From Nicotiana tabacum (Eukaryota; Streptophyta; Magnoliopsida; Solanales; Solanaceae), in assembly GCF_000715075.1 (NCBI RefSeq), contig NC_134097.1, positions 127,160,997-127,224,996 of the forward strand: a DNA stretch of 64,000 nucleotides, read 5' to 3'. Positions 11,701-23,123 of this stretch are shown piece by piece; position 1 is the first letter of the stretch, and each line of letters begins with the position of its first letter. The position numbers and the translations under genes are program-made. The notes under the pieces were generated by a model. The model was not told the DNA's origin. It did no database searches and saw only the letters and a program-made list of their open reading frames with translations.

Positions 11701-11929
11701 ACAAAAAGGGGGAGAAAATCTATGTGTATAGGTAGCATATATTGGTATATTGTACAGGTACAATTCGATTGCATACATTGAGGGGGAGTATCATGGAGCA
11801 AGTCGACTGCATACATTTAGGGGGAGTATCATGGACAAGTCAAGTCGACTAGTAAAACACAGGGAAGTTGACTGGTGTTTACTTCTTTACATTATTATAT
11901 TATTTTTCCATCATCAAAAAGGGGGAGAT
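11701..11929 (+). other. Multiple polypurine tracts before the copia 3' LTR
   Basis: AAAAAGGGGGAGAA at about 11704, GAGGGGGAG at about 11780, TAGGGGGAG at about 11819 and AAAAAGGGGGAGAT at 11916-11929, directly abutting the LTR. The last is the functional plus-strand primer candidate. Repeated tracts are a known Sirevirus trait. Confidence 0.8.
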
Positions 11930-12921
11930 TGTTAGATCTTGTTTTAATGATGCAAATAATATACATGTGCATGAAATCAATTACAAGAAGTAAAAAAGAC
12001 TGCTGGAGTGGTTCATGATGTATAAGGAAAGAAATCAATTAGCATACAATCGACAAATTTGGAAAGGTTTCACAAATCTGGGCGGAATCTAATCAACAAA
12101 TCAATCAGTAATAACAACGATTAGCTGAGTTGGAAAGAATCAAATAAGCCTTGAGTAAAGGCACAAATCAAGGGCAGAATCACGGAAGATTGAAGGATAC
12201 GAGGAGATTTGGTACGCGACCGCATTTGGAAGAACCAACAATCAAGGAGCAATCTTCATTCGTATCTCCGCTGAAGGAAAGCAATTAAGAAAAGCAACAA
12301 CTCATTCTTTATTCTTGGAAAGAATCAATTCTTTCCAAGAATCAAATCTCTTGGGTTATCAAGCCTCTACCATCCATCAAAGTATTTATACCTCGTTGTA
12401 AACCCTTCATTCCTTATTCTTGGAAAGAATCAATTCTTTCCAGGAATCAAATCTCTTGGGTTGTCAAGCCTCTACCATCCATCAAAGTATTTATACCTTG
12501 TTGTAAACCCTAGTGTTTATACTTTGATCAAACCAAAATTACTCTCTTTATTCTACTGCAAACAAGCATTGTATTCACTAGGATCTGTTGTGTAACAAGT
12601 CAGGGAAAGAAAGAGAGCATAACACTGGTGAGACATTGTATCAAAAACGAATTCTAGAGAAACCGAGTGAAATTCACTACAACTATACTCGGAAGAAACT
12701 CATTTACTAAAGAGAACTCCCTTGCAACCCAAAGGGACTGGACTAGGATTCACATTGAATCCAAACCAGTATAAAAATCCTGGTTTCTTTAATTCCTGCA
12801 ATTTGCTTCCTGTTATTATATCTGTCAATTTATCATATCTAGTCGACTACTCAAGTAATAAGTCAACTAATAAGCAATTATTTTTAAAAGAGTTACAATT
12901 CACCCCCATCTTGTACTTTCA
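11930..12921 (+). repeat. 3' LTR of the copia element
   Basis: Starts TGTTAGATCTTG and ends ACTTTCA; 992 bp. It is longer than the 5' LTR because of an internal tandem duplication (12303-12511). Confidence 0.9.
12303..12511 (+). repeat. 105-bp tandem duplication private to the 3' LTR
   Basis: Two copies (12303-12407 and 12408-12511) of a unit that is single in the 5' LTR at about 4468-4571. Each unit contains the inverted repeat TTGGAAAGAAT/ATTCTTTCC. The duplication must postdate insertion, since both LTRs are copied from one template. Confidence 0.85.
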
Positions 12922-12926
12922 TAAGG
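12922..12926. repeat. Target duplication of the copia element, right copy
   Basis: TAAGG, matching 4095-4099. Confidence 0.85.
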
Positions 12927-14095
12927 TTGTTCGTAGAGGTAGGTCATAGAGATCTATGAAGGGCTATCTTTAGCATAAATAGCATAGTTAATTATAGAAT
13001 AACGTGATGGCCATAAGAAGATAGTAAATAAGGTAAATAGTCTGGAGTGGTTGTCTAGATTAGGGTGTCAGCATCACACATATAGCATGTATGCGTGAGT
13101 GAGAGGGTGGTCGTAGATGTTTGACCAAAAAGTTTTAAACAATTTTAGTTAAACCAATTTAATAAATAGATAAGGGATGAATCCAAGTTAAAAGTAAAAA
13201 ATTCTAGATCCAAAAGTAAAAAACTTAGACGGTATGGGCCCGTGTCCAAGTCAACAAATGCTGAGTTAATTAGTAATTAATACGAGGATGAAAATATGCA
13301 ATAAATATGATAAATGACATTAAATGTAATAAGAAAGAATTTGTCACCCAAATGTCGGATGAGATGGATGATTCTTTCCTCTGACTGCAACGTGTGATAG
13401 CAAACAAATGAAATGGACTATGTGTTCTTGGATCTTGTGAGCTAAAGAGGGATATTATGTGATGGAACCAAACAAGAGAGACAAAATAAGCTTTTTGTAT
13501 ATTCCTGATAGTCAACTCTTTACAAGATGTTCTTTCACCCAAGTCCCCAATCCCCCTTTGTTTCCTCTCTCTTCCTATTTATAAAGGATATCCCTAGAAA
13601 ATCCTAAAAAAGTACAACAGAATATTCCTATTCATAATAACAGGAACATTCTAACAATTACAGCCGTTGCTCTCTACTCGACCTCAGTACTGGTCTCCTC
13701 ATTTGAGCGACTCCTCGCCACTAGACCGTACTTGATTTCGACCTCGGCCTTAGATCGTCTGTCTGCATTCGCTAAACTAGACCTAATTTTGACCCATACA
13801 GTTAGTCCCTCCGCTTATTGAGGTCATCCTCTTGGGAGTCCTTGATGAGCGAATTTTATCTGTATCTAATCACAAGATATTTCGCCATCTTGAATAAGCT
13901 GAGTTGGTCGATGTCGCGTTGACGACAGTCTGACACAGAGGTTGTGGTTGGCGTGGCTAACATAGGATGACATCATGACCACGCGCGTCATCATTATGCA
14001 TCTTCCCCATACAATGCGTCATTTCTAGTGCCTCTGTTGTTTCGATCTTAGTGTCACTGATAGTTTCTTACATTGATCTAGGCACCATAGTACCT
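12927..14095. other. Spacer and promoter region, no gene seen
   Basis: A+T-rich to about 13560, then a more balanced segment with repeated TCGACCTCGG-like phrases (13680-13800). The minus-strand ORF at 13270-13542 has no recognisable motif. The right part is probably upstream sequence of the decayed gene that follows. Confidence 0.45.
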
Positions 14096-14103
14096 TATAA
14101 ATA
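14096..14103 (+). promoter_or_regulatory. TATA box of the decayed transposon gene
   Basis: TATAAATA in CTTATAAATAGGGG, about 170 bases before the first ATG and followed by a pyrimidine-rich leader. The spacing is normal for a plant polymerase II promoter. Confidence 0.55.
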
Positions 14104-14270
14104 GGGGAAGGGAGATTCAAAAATGAGACTTTTCGAACTTCCTACTCCTTTGGCAGTTTGCCTGTTCTTCTGGTTCTTCTCCAACCATTACTTTCGATTT
14201 GCTCCTACTTTTTAGTTTTAGCTTTCTCATCGATCAAACACTTTTTCGTTAATACCCTTATTCCGATTCT

Positions 14271-16804
14271 ATGGTATACACGTTTCTTGTAGAAATGACA
14301 AACTCCCCTCATACTTCTGATACAATTTCCGATGCCACCCCTTTATCGGTGGTTATGCCTTCCGATAGTAGCGAACCCATGGTTGCGGAAGATGAAAGTT
14401 TTCCCACCGTGAAGGAGATAGTTCCTCGGAAACCATCAGTTAGAAATGAATTTTAGAAGGAACCTGGCCCTGCTCCTGAGCAGGTTCTTTCAGTCATGGG
14501 GTCGAAGCAAATATCTGAGATGCGGTCTAAATTCCGTATTCCTGCTGACGTCGCATTGTTCCGGCAGGGAACGACTCAATACTAGTTCATCGATCTGGGT
14601 ATTCGCTTTCTACCAATACCCTTTCTTGGTGGGTTACTCTCTTCATCTTCCCCCACTTGATGAGGAATTCTGCCGTTTCTATGGCGTTTGCCCGACACAA
14701 CTTTCCCCCTACATGTATAAGGCCTTTTTTATGCTGGCGAAATTTACAGAGTTGGCCGGATGCGAAGTCTCCATTCATCATATGCTGCATCTCTTCACGC
14801 CTAGTTTCTATAGGGGGACACTGATTTATCTCCGCCACTGTGGGATTAAAGGATTGGTAATGGGGATGGATGACAAGGCGAACCGCCGGTTCTGGTGCAA
14901 TTACTTCTTCGTCAGGACCGAGCACGTAGTGGTAGACCCCACCGGGTTCCCTGAGTAGTGGAGCTTCAATCATAAGGGCCTTTTATCATTCGTTACATAT
15001 TTTGTTCATCCCTAGTCTTTTTGTTTCTGACTTTCTCATGTCTTTCTATTTTCAGCTGGTAAGCGTCTACCTCCTTTGGTTCCTGATATCGAAGGCTGGG
15101 TGACTCGCGTATTACCTCATACCGTGGGGATTCATGACTGGATGTCTGTTAACAGTGGTTCGGCTCCAAGCCTTTGATTAGTGAGTCTGATTCCCATTTC
15201 TATGACCCTTTCGCTTTCGTTACAGTTTACCACTATCTTGCTATCATTTTTCGTTAAACATGATTTTCTTTTTGCGCCAGGTCGGCGAGCTTCTAAGAAG
15301 GCAAAGGCTCCGGTGCCCGCCTTCCGCTAGACAGTCGCTTCGGCTGGAATGGAATTCATACTAGCTGAGTCTGCACGGGAGGGTCGAACCTTAGCTCTGT
15401 CTTTGGGTGATTCCTCCCCACAGGCAACCTTTACGTCGATTGAGACCTCCGATTACCGCATCTTGCACCTGATCGATGAGTCATCTCCTAACGAGGGGGA
15501 GACGATATCTAGGAAAAGGCGGAGGGTGGAGACTGGAAGGGTCGGTCCTACTGATGCCGAGTTGGAAAGGCCCTTTTTTTGGATGTAGAGGCGGCACCCT
15601 TACTGGGCATTGAGGCTACTCCCACGTCGATTGTCGTTACGGAAGAAAGACAGTTAGAGGTTGAAGGGACCTTCGACAGAGGGGAACCTGCATGAGTAGC
15701 CGAGGCTGGCCCATCATCAGCGGACGAAAGAGATAAAACCATCCTCGTAGAAGATGATAGGTCGGGCTCCGATATCGACCCTAAGGAGGTGCGGGCCTTT
15801 GAGGAGAGGTTCACCTGAGTGGAGATAAGGATGGAGGGGCCTGATTGGCACATAGTCATCCCCGTGGATTACGACCTCTTGGCCAATTCCGAACGGGCAG
15901 TGTCGGCCTTCGCTCCTCTGTGTGAAGATTCTGAGAACAGGACACTGCAAATGTTGAGGGATGCGAATCTGTCATTGGGTATATCTGGCATAGCCTTGCG
16001 AGTAAGTTTGCTTTTCCCATGTTAGGTTAGTTTATTTTGTATGTGTATTTTGCTTCCGCTGACCTGTCTTCTTTTGTGTGCCAGACCTTTATTATGGAGA
16101 TTGAGCGTGATCGGCGAGAAGAGCGGACGACCCTCTCCAAGAAGATGGTATCTAAGTACAAAGAGTACTGTTCTAAGCATCGAACGCTAGTCGAATTACT
16201 TAGCCAGGACGACCAATTTTAGACGCTTCGTGACAGGCTCAAGTAGAAGGATAAGGAGCTAAAGGAGAAGGATGAGGAGCATATGAGGGCCATCGGCAGG
16301 TGCATCATGCTCGAGGGGGTGCTGAGGACTAAGGAGGATGAGCTTGAGGTGAGGAAGAGAGTAATGGCCGAAAACACTGACCTTCAGGAGCAGGTGGCAT
16401 TTTTAAGGTTCGAGCTTGAGTAGAGCGAAGCAAGGGCCGTCAACTTGAGAGGTGAGTTAAGCACCAGGGTCGAAGAGTTGGACCGAGCGGAGAAAGCAAG
16501 ATGACCGTTGTGGTGGAGGCGGCAGCTCTAGGAGGCGCCCTTCATGTTTGCAAGTCTGAGCGAGCTACTGAGGTGAAAACTTCGGCGCTCTAGGAGGCAA
16601 GACTTGAGGAGAGGATTGGGGGTTTGGAGGCGGACCTATCTCAGCTGAATTAGCAGGTTGTCTCCCTAAGGGTCGAGAAGGTGCAGGTGCAGGCCCAGCC
16701 GTCCACTTCTCATACTTCTGCCGCTCCCAGTGTGTCATGGGAGTTGTATGAAATATGGGTTCATGCTAAGGCCCAACTTGACATATACAGGTCCCTGAAG
16801 ACGG
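14271..16804 (+). pseudogene. 'Putative gypsy type transposon' family gene, decayed
   Basis: The start at 14271 opens an acidic N-terminus. After a stop at 14453 and a frame change near 14600 the core reads FYGVCPTQLSPYMYKAFFML and RFWCNYFFV, the pattern of the plant family annotated as putative gypsy-type transposon (Transposase_28, recalled). Intron-like gaps follow: 3' splice-like TTTTCAG at about 15055, 5' splice-like GTAAGT at about 16000, and a TGTGTGCCAG acceptor at about 16084. The last exon (16085-16800) encodes a long charged coiled coil with heptads (for example KDKELKEKDEEHMRAIG). Several stops are TAG where Gln is expected. The coding text stops where the LTR at 16805 begins, so the gene is probably cut there. 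Function unknown. Confidence 0.6.
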
Positions 16805-17250
16805 TGTTGATAACCAATTTTTCCTTATAATATTTTTAAAGTGCATATATACCTTCAAAACTATGCATTAACATCAATTGATATTTTTCCATAATTTCTA
16901 TATTTTTAAATTAATTTATTCTAGTATTTTATTTATATAAATAATTACAAAATTGCATCACAAATGGATCTACAATATTTCATTGATTTAATTTATCTAT
17001 TTATAGTCATATTAAGTTCAAATTATTTTACAAATGGCCAGATTTACACCTTTTGGTTACAATTGCAATAATTTTGCAATTATAGCCCATGCATACATCA
17101 CTGCATTATTTTACCAGGAATTGGTCCATTATATTTTTAAAATAGTGAATAAATTATTTTAAAGTACTTCTATGCATGAAAATTATTTTTTCTCATTGTT
17201 AATTATTTTATAAAATAATTTTTATTCAATTATTTGGGTATTTAATAAAT
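16805..17250 (+). mobile_element. Element A 5' LTR, piece 1 of 3
   Basis: Begins TGTTGATAACCAATTTTTCC, comparable in layout to the A+T-rich first 450 bp of LTR B (TGTGAGCACGTGATTTTTGC). It ends abruptly at the chromovirus LTR at 17251. With pieces 2 and 3 it sums to 4475 bp, close to the 4638 bp of LTR B. The assignment to element A is inference. Confidence 0.55.
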
Positions 17251-17982
17251 TGTGACGACCCGAAGGGTCATCACCGTAGTTCTTCCTTGTTCCGCGCTTT
17301 CGAGGCCTTGAAAACCTCGCTTTTAGTTGCCTCGATTGGTTTGCACAGTTAGGGCGCGTAACCGGAAAGTTTTTATGTTAGAATATGTGAATTATGTGAA
17401 ACATTTGATGAATTTTGGTATTAATATGCATAATGTTGACTTCGGTCAACATTTTGGGTAAACGGACCCGGACCTGTGATTCGACGGTCCCTGAGGGTCC
17501 GTAGGAAAATATGGGACTTGGGCGTGTTCCTGGAATCAAATTCTGAGGTCCCAAGCCCGGGAAATGAATTTTTGAAAGAAATTGTTTTTCTGAAATTTGA
17601 TATGAAAATTTGAAATGAAAAAGGGGTTAGAAAATATAGGTATCGGGCTCGTATTTTGGTTCCGACACCCGGTACAAGTCTTAAATATGTGTTAAGCACT
17701 ATCTGTAAAGTTTGGCTAAAAACGGACGTCATATGATGTGTTTCGGACTAAAAAGGGAGAATTTGAGTTACGAAAGTTGAAGAAAGAAAATCGTGTGTTT
17801 GAGGCTTGATCCTATGTATATGATGTTATTTTGGCGATTTGATCGCACGAGTAAGTCCGTAAGATATTTTTAAGGTTGTCTGCATGTTTGGTTTGGAGCC
17901 CCGAGGGCTCGGGTGAGTTTTGAATGGGGCCCGGGAGGTCTTGGACTTAAGAAAATGCAGGTTCAGGTGTTGCAGACACCAG

Positions 17983-17987
17983 CGCGG
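17983..17987. repeat. Solo LTR target duplication, left copy
   Basis: CGCGG, repeated at 20680-20684. Confidence 0.85.
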
Positions 17988-20679
17988 TGTTACAACCCAT
18001 ATCCACATGTGTTAGTTCATGCCATATATTAGTTAACATAAATCCAAGAAGGAATTATCTTTGAGATGATAAGAAGTCAATCCTATTGGTCTTAAGTTAT
18101 ACAAGAGTGTATAAGGGTGATTAACAAGTATTAGAAGTTAAACGAATCAAGGATGTTGTAACTCGTATTTTCAGGTAATCCAGCGGTGCTTAATACACTC
18201 AAGAGGTCATTTATTAAGGTATTTTAATCATATAATATCCGTATCATAAGTCTTGAAGTCAAACGAGTTATGAAACAAAAGTCGACAAAAGTTGTCGCAA
18301 CTTAGGTTCATAATTTTACTTAAACATTAGGTCAAATGTTTCTAATCCTTTCTCATAATTTACAAGGAATTACGGGGTGATCTACCAACCAAATTAAATA
18401 TATATGAGTCTAGTTTCCAACGCATTAAACCGTTCATCGATACGATCTCGGAGTAGAGAGATATTCGCGTTTTCGCGAGACTGCGCCAAGCACCTCTCTA
18501 TGAGGCCCACTAAGGCGGTTTAAGATGTTTGGACCTATATAGGATGCCTCCAACCCGTTTTAAGTCATTTCTTCTCACTATTTTCAGACCTTAGAACCCT
18601 AGGAGCATCCTCTCAAGGTTCTCTCAAGATTCAAGACCCAAAAAAGGGCAAACAACACAAATCAAGTGTCGGGAATTCCGTGGCGCTAGTAAGTCTCTTG
18701 TTCTTCTTGTTGTTTCTCATTTTTGTGTCGTTCCAGCTCGTGTGGGAGGTTGTTTTAAAGGGTTTATGTTCTGTAAATACTCCCTCATGTTCTTAATATC
18801 AATCCTAGGTGATTTCAAGCCTTCTAAAGTGATTCTAGTGTCGAAAAACACTAATTGATCGCTAGTTTCGCTTTTTTGTTGTTGTGGCAGCATTGGAGGG
18901 ATATTTCATGGAAATTTAAGGTCAAATTGGAGTTGTTCTTTCTGTATAAAGGTAAGTAACCTCTTACTCTATATGTATTTAATATTATCCAAGTTGCGGC
19001 TAAGCCATTGAAGCTAGAACTTGTGAAATATATATCGAAAGGCTTGGTAGTAATGTTATTGTTTTGTGGACTGTTTTGCGTTGCTGTTGGGCTGCGTATT
19101 TTACTACTATCTTGTGGAGTTTTGGAGGAGGAAGGGTGTGGAGAAACACCATATATATGTAGGGTTATGGGCTGATAGTTATTTCGTAACATTTCCAGGT
19201 TATTTGACACGACTACGGTGGTCGTCGTATGTATGGAGTGATTAGGCTGTGTGTGGACTATTTTGGGAGGCTCAATATGTTTATTATTGATGTTGTTTGG
19301 GCTGTTTGGTGACTGTTTTGAATGGTGTGAGGTCATATATATAGGGGAGGTGCTGTCCGTTTCATCGTAAAATAGGTTGTGGTCGATACATAATGGTTAT
19401 GACGCTTAAATGATAACGATAGTATCGTTTCTCTTATTGTAGACTAAGAAGTTTTGACAATTGTATAGCTTGAGATTGGGGCAGTATATACAAGTTATGT
19501 GAGGCTATCCCTTTCTTTCTTTTGCACGACTCCGAATGTACATAATGTAATGAACGAGCTTCCAAGATACTCTACTCTTAGAAGCTAGCAGTACTTACAT
19601 TGTTTTCCCTCTTATGGAACGATTGATGTTAATGTTGCTTCTCTTATTCTTATGTTATCAATGTTGTTGGTACTTCCTGATTCTTATAAGGTTCATAGTG
19701 AAGAGTTAGTCCTAATAACATGTACAGAGGATACCGACCTTACGTCACTCCGAAAGGTTTAGAATGTGATTCCATGAGTCGAGCATGCATTATATATATG
19801 TATCTATTTTACTCTACCAAGCCACGCTATAGTTGGCCGGGTACGACACCTATTGTGCAACCACTGATCAGTTGGGTTTTACCGAGCTTCACGTGGCCGG
19901 GTACGATTCTACCGAGCCTTATGATGGCCGGGTACGTTTTTTTTACCGAGCCTATTATGGACGGGTACGATATGATGATGCCCACAGAGGCGAATGCTTT
20001 AAAGGTTTATGTATTTATACATATGTATCATGCATTTCATGTAAGTAGCCCTCAGAGGTACTAAGATGTTACAGGTTGTATATTCTCTATCCTTGCTTAC
20101 ATTACTGATCGTATTTATGGTTCCCTGCCTTACATACTCAGTACTTTATTCGTACTGACGTCCTTTTATTTGTGGACACTGCATGTCGTGCTGCAGGTCC
20201 TGATAGACAGGCAGGTGCAGCTCCCCCACCACAGTAGACTGTCCAGTTCAGCAGTGATTGGCGAGATCCCTTCTCCGGACTTGCCTTGGTCTTGGTATGC
20301 ATTTTTGTTACAGACATTATGGGTATGTCGGGGACCTGTTCCGGCTATGTTGCAGCACTTATGTTCTTTTAGAGGCTCATAGACAGGTGTCGACTCATGT
20401 AGAGTTTGGTATGCCTTGTCGGCTAGTTTTTGTTGTATAGTCTTTCATAGTAGCATGGTAGCTCATACCTTATATGTAGTTTCTTGATTGTCTGGTCATC
20501 CCCTGCTATGTATGTTCATGCCATCATATTTTATTGCTGGTTGTCCATGATCCAGGTCTACCATCTATATTGATCTCGTCAACCCTAAAAGATAATAATG
20601 AAGGTTAGATGAAATGTACGTTGGTTCTCGACAAGTGTGGTCGGGTGCGAGTCATGGCCCTCCAGTTTGGGTCGTGACA
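17988..20679 (+). mobile_element. Solo LTR nested in the chromovirus 5' LTR
   Basis: A 2692-bp block starting TGTTACAACCC and ending GGGTCGTGACA, flanked by CGCGG (17983-17987 and 20680-20684). It is absent from the 3' LTR at the equivalent site (28774). It has LTR-like parts, including a TATATAGG box at about 18535, and no internal coding region, so it is a solo LTR left by LTR-LTR recombination. The termini resemble those of the host chromovirus LTR, suggesting a related gypsy family. Small ORFs within it (for example 19720-20064) are not credible. Confidence 0.9.
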
Positions 20680-20684
20680 CGCGG
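20680..20684. repeat. Solo LTR target duplication, right copy
   Basis: CGCGG; lies inside the first GC-rich hairpin unit of the host LTR. Confidence 0.85.
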
Positions 20685-20895
20685 CCGTGGTCATTTCCGC
20701 GCGGTCTACGCTGGAGCCGCACGGCCGTGATGCATTTTTGTGCGGTCCGCGTGGCTGAGTCTGAGGGCTAGGGTTTCAGGTTAACCAGCGCGGCCGTGCA
20801 CCAAAACAGTGCGGTCCGCGCTGGAAGGGTTCAGAGAAGCCCCACTTTTCTCCCACTCGGCGCGGCCGCAACACATTTTTGTGCGGTCCGCGCCG
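20685..20895. repeat. GC-rich hairpin array, chromovirus 5' LTR
   Basis: Four units: the first split by the solo LTR (17979-17987 plus 20685-20714), then about 20715-20755, 20785-20824 and 20858-20895. The third has perfect outer arms CCAGCGCGG / CCGCGCTGG; the fourth CGGCGCGG / CCGCGCCG. Inner arms are GCGGCCG... / TGCGGTCCGC with a T-rich or A-rich loop. A TATACAAG motif follows 14 bp after the last unit. Confidence 0.85.
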
Positions 20896-21880
20896 GGTCC
20901 TCAGAAAGGTATACAAGTTCGGAAATCTCAGTCATTTTTCACTTTTCAAAAACCCAAAACCTAAGAGACGATTTTCCAAACAACTTTTCTTCTTCAAAAC
21001 GATTGGTAAGTGATTTTTAACTTAATTTCTTTATTCCTTAACATCTTTTAACATAATTTCAACTTCAAATCAAAGATTTTCATGTGGAAAATTGGGTATT
21101 TTGGGTAGAACCTAGGTTTTCTACAAATTGAGAAGTTGGACCTCAATTTGGGGTCCGATTTAAAAACAAATCATATATTGGGATTCATGGGGGAATGGGT
21201 AACCGGGTTTTGGTCCGAACCTCGAGTTTCGACCACGTGGGTCTGGGGGTATTTTTGACCTTTTTGGGGAAAACCTTGAAAAATCTATTTTCATGCATTG
21301 AGGATGATTCATTTAGTAATTATTAATGTGATTAAGTAACTTATGACTAGATTCGAGCAGATTGGTGGTGGAATCAAGAGGTAAAGCTGTACTAGAAGCG
21401 TGAGTTGAGTTTGGAGCATTCGAGGTAAGTGTTTGTTCTAACTTTGGCTTGAGGGAATAGGATTAGGATGATATTTGCTACTTGCTAATGTGGAGTACGG
21501 TGTATAGGCATGGTGACAGTTATCTATGCACCGGAGTCTAGCATGACCGTGAGTCTTGATTTACTTTTAATTCGAATAATGTGATACAAGCTCCTTGTTT
21601 ATGTGATGAGTTTCATTTAATTAGAACGGTTGAGGTAAGATTGCGATTGGTGTACTTTTGGAGCGTTAGCTCGAACATGAATGTGTTAGTTGAGGAAGAA
21701 TGGATTTAAAAAGGAGAATGTGTTGTGAATACTCCCTTGTCGGGAGGTGTAGACTGATATATAGATTCTCCCTTGTCGGGATATTTTGGGCTGTTAGCTG
21801 TACCCTTGCCGGGTTAAAGGTATTGAGTGTTATTCTCCCCTGAAGGAGTCTACTATATGAAGTCAGATATTATGAACTAT

Positions 21881-22213
21881 ATTATGGGATCGTGTGGCAC
21901 GCCGTCCACTTATATATGATATTATGGGATCGTGTGACACGCCGTCCACTTATATATGATATTATGGGATCGTGTGGCACGCCGTCCACTTATATATGAT
22001 ATTATGGGATCGTGTGGCATGCCGTCCACTTATATATATGATATTATGGGATCGTGTGGCACGTCGTCCACTTATATATGATATTATGGGATCGTGTGGC
22101 ACGCCGTCCACTTATATATGATATTATGGGATCGTGTGGCACGCCGTCTACTTATATATGATATTATGGGATCGTGTGGCACGCCGTCCACTTATATATG
22201 ATATTATAGGATC

Positions 22214-22217
<4 letters not shown>
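21881..22217 (+). repeat. 40-bp tandem repeat array, chromovirus 5' LTR
   Basis: Eight full units and a partial one of a 40-bp sequence containing GGGATCGTGTGGCACGCCG and ending CCACTTATATAT. It lies in the transcribed-looking half of the LTR, and the 3' LTR has the same number at 29935-30255. Confidence 0.95.

Positions 22218-22218
<1 letters not shown>

Positions 22219-22252
<34 letters not shown>
22219..22252. repeat. (TA)17 microsatellite
   Basis: A pure TA run directly after the 40-bp array. The 3' LTR has a much shorter run at about 30246-30259, so it expanded or shrank after insertion. Confidence 0.95.
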
Positions 22253-22257
<5 letters not shown>

Positions 22258-22930
22258 CATGGGAACCGGAGTTTCTTCTGTTTATTTACGATATTTCATT
22301 TTTATCTGTTACTTCCCGATAGCATGTCCCCTCCCAGTTTTACTTTGTATTATCTTGTTATTGTTTTCTTGCACTCGTTGTATATATATCTGTACAGGTT
22401 AATTGTGGTAGGTATTGTCTAGCCTCGTCACTATTTCGCCGGGGTTAGGCTAGGCACTTACCAGCACATGGGGTCGGTTGTGCTGATGCTACACTCTGTG
22501 CATTTTTGGTGCACAGATCAGGGAGTAGCTTACGGACCGCAGTAGTAGGACTTCTGGGAGCTATCTTCAGTCCAGGGACTCTCGAGGTAGCCTAGCTGGC
22601 ATTCGCAGGCCGAAGTCCCTTTCCATGTGTTTTTTGTTTGTTTATCTTGTATCAGACAAACATGATGTATTTTCCCTTCAGACATTGATTGTAGTATTCT
22701 ATAGTAGTCCGTGAGCTAGTTACACCAGACCTTGGGTAGTGATGTGTATTAAACTTCCGCACTTTTGGTTTTCAATTGCTTTAGATTTAAAGTCTTCCGC
22801 TTAGATTTTGTCTCGTTTATTATATTGTTTGAAGAAAGCAGGAAAGGTGTTTTAAATATTTGGCTTGCCTAGCTCCGATAGTAGGTTCCATCACGACACC
22901 CGATGGTGGGAAATCCGAGTCGTGATAAGT

Positions 22931-22942
22931 TGGTATCAGAGC
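22931..22942 (+). other. Chromovirus primer binding site, initiator tRNA-Met type
   Basis: TGGTATCAGAGC three bases after the LTR end. Confidence 0.9.
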
Positions 22943-23123
22943 ACTAGGTTACTTAGGTCTCACAACTCACGGACAAGCTCAGTAGAGTTTGAGGGATCAG
23001 TACGGAGACGTCTGTATTTATCCCGCAGAGGCTACTGAGTTAGGAAAACTTCACCTTGTTCATTCTTGTCGTACGATTCTGTTTCTCAAGTACTGATTGT
23101 CTTTCCACTCTGTTCTTTCGCAG

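Larger units (their letters stand above)
4100..12921 (+). mobile_element. Complete Sirevirus-like Ty1/copia retrotransposon (decayed)
   Basis: An 8.8-kb element with two LTRs (4100-4995 and 11930-12921), 5-bp target duplication TAAGG, and an initiator-Met PBS. The gag-pol order is gag, protease, integrase, reverse transcriptase, RNase H, as in copia. It then has an additional envelope-like ORF and several AGGGGGAG polypurine tracts before the 3' LTR. The extra ORF, two gag zinc knuckles and multiple polypurine tracts are the set expected for the Sirevirus (SIRE/Maximus) lineage. All ORFs carry stops and frameshifts, so it is not autonomous. It interrupts the 2582-14000 spacer region. Confidence 0.9.
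17251..22927 (+). repeat. 5' LTR of the chromovirus (interrupted)
   Basis: Starts TGTGACGACCCGAAGG and ends GAGTCGTGATA; the 3' LTR ends GGGTCGTGACA. Without the solo LTR at 17988-20679 and its extra target copy it is about 2980 bp. It contains the GC-rich hairpin array, a TATACAAG motif at about 20910, the 40-bp tandem array and (TA)17. Confidence 0.9.

Noticed and set aside
14587..14973. 128-residue minus-strand ORF
   Set aside because: Antisense of the transposon-family gene, whose plus-strand frame has recognisable motifs.
18851..19336. 161-residue minus-strand ORF in the solo LTR
   Set aside because: Low-complexity Asn/Thr/Pro text, no motif, inside an LTR.
21881..22217. CRISPR-like regular repeats
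   Set aside because: Units are head-to-tail with no unique spacers, in a plant LTR; this is a tandem repeat.
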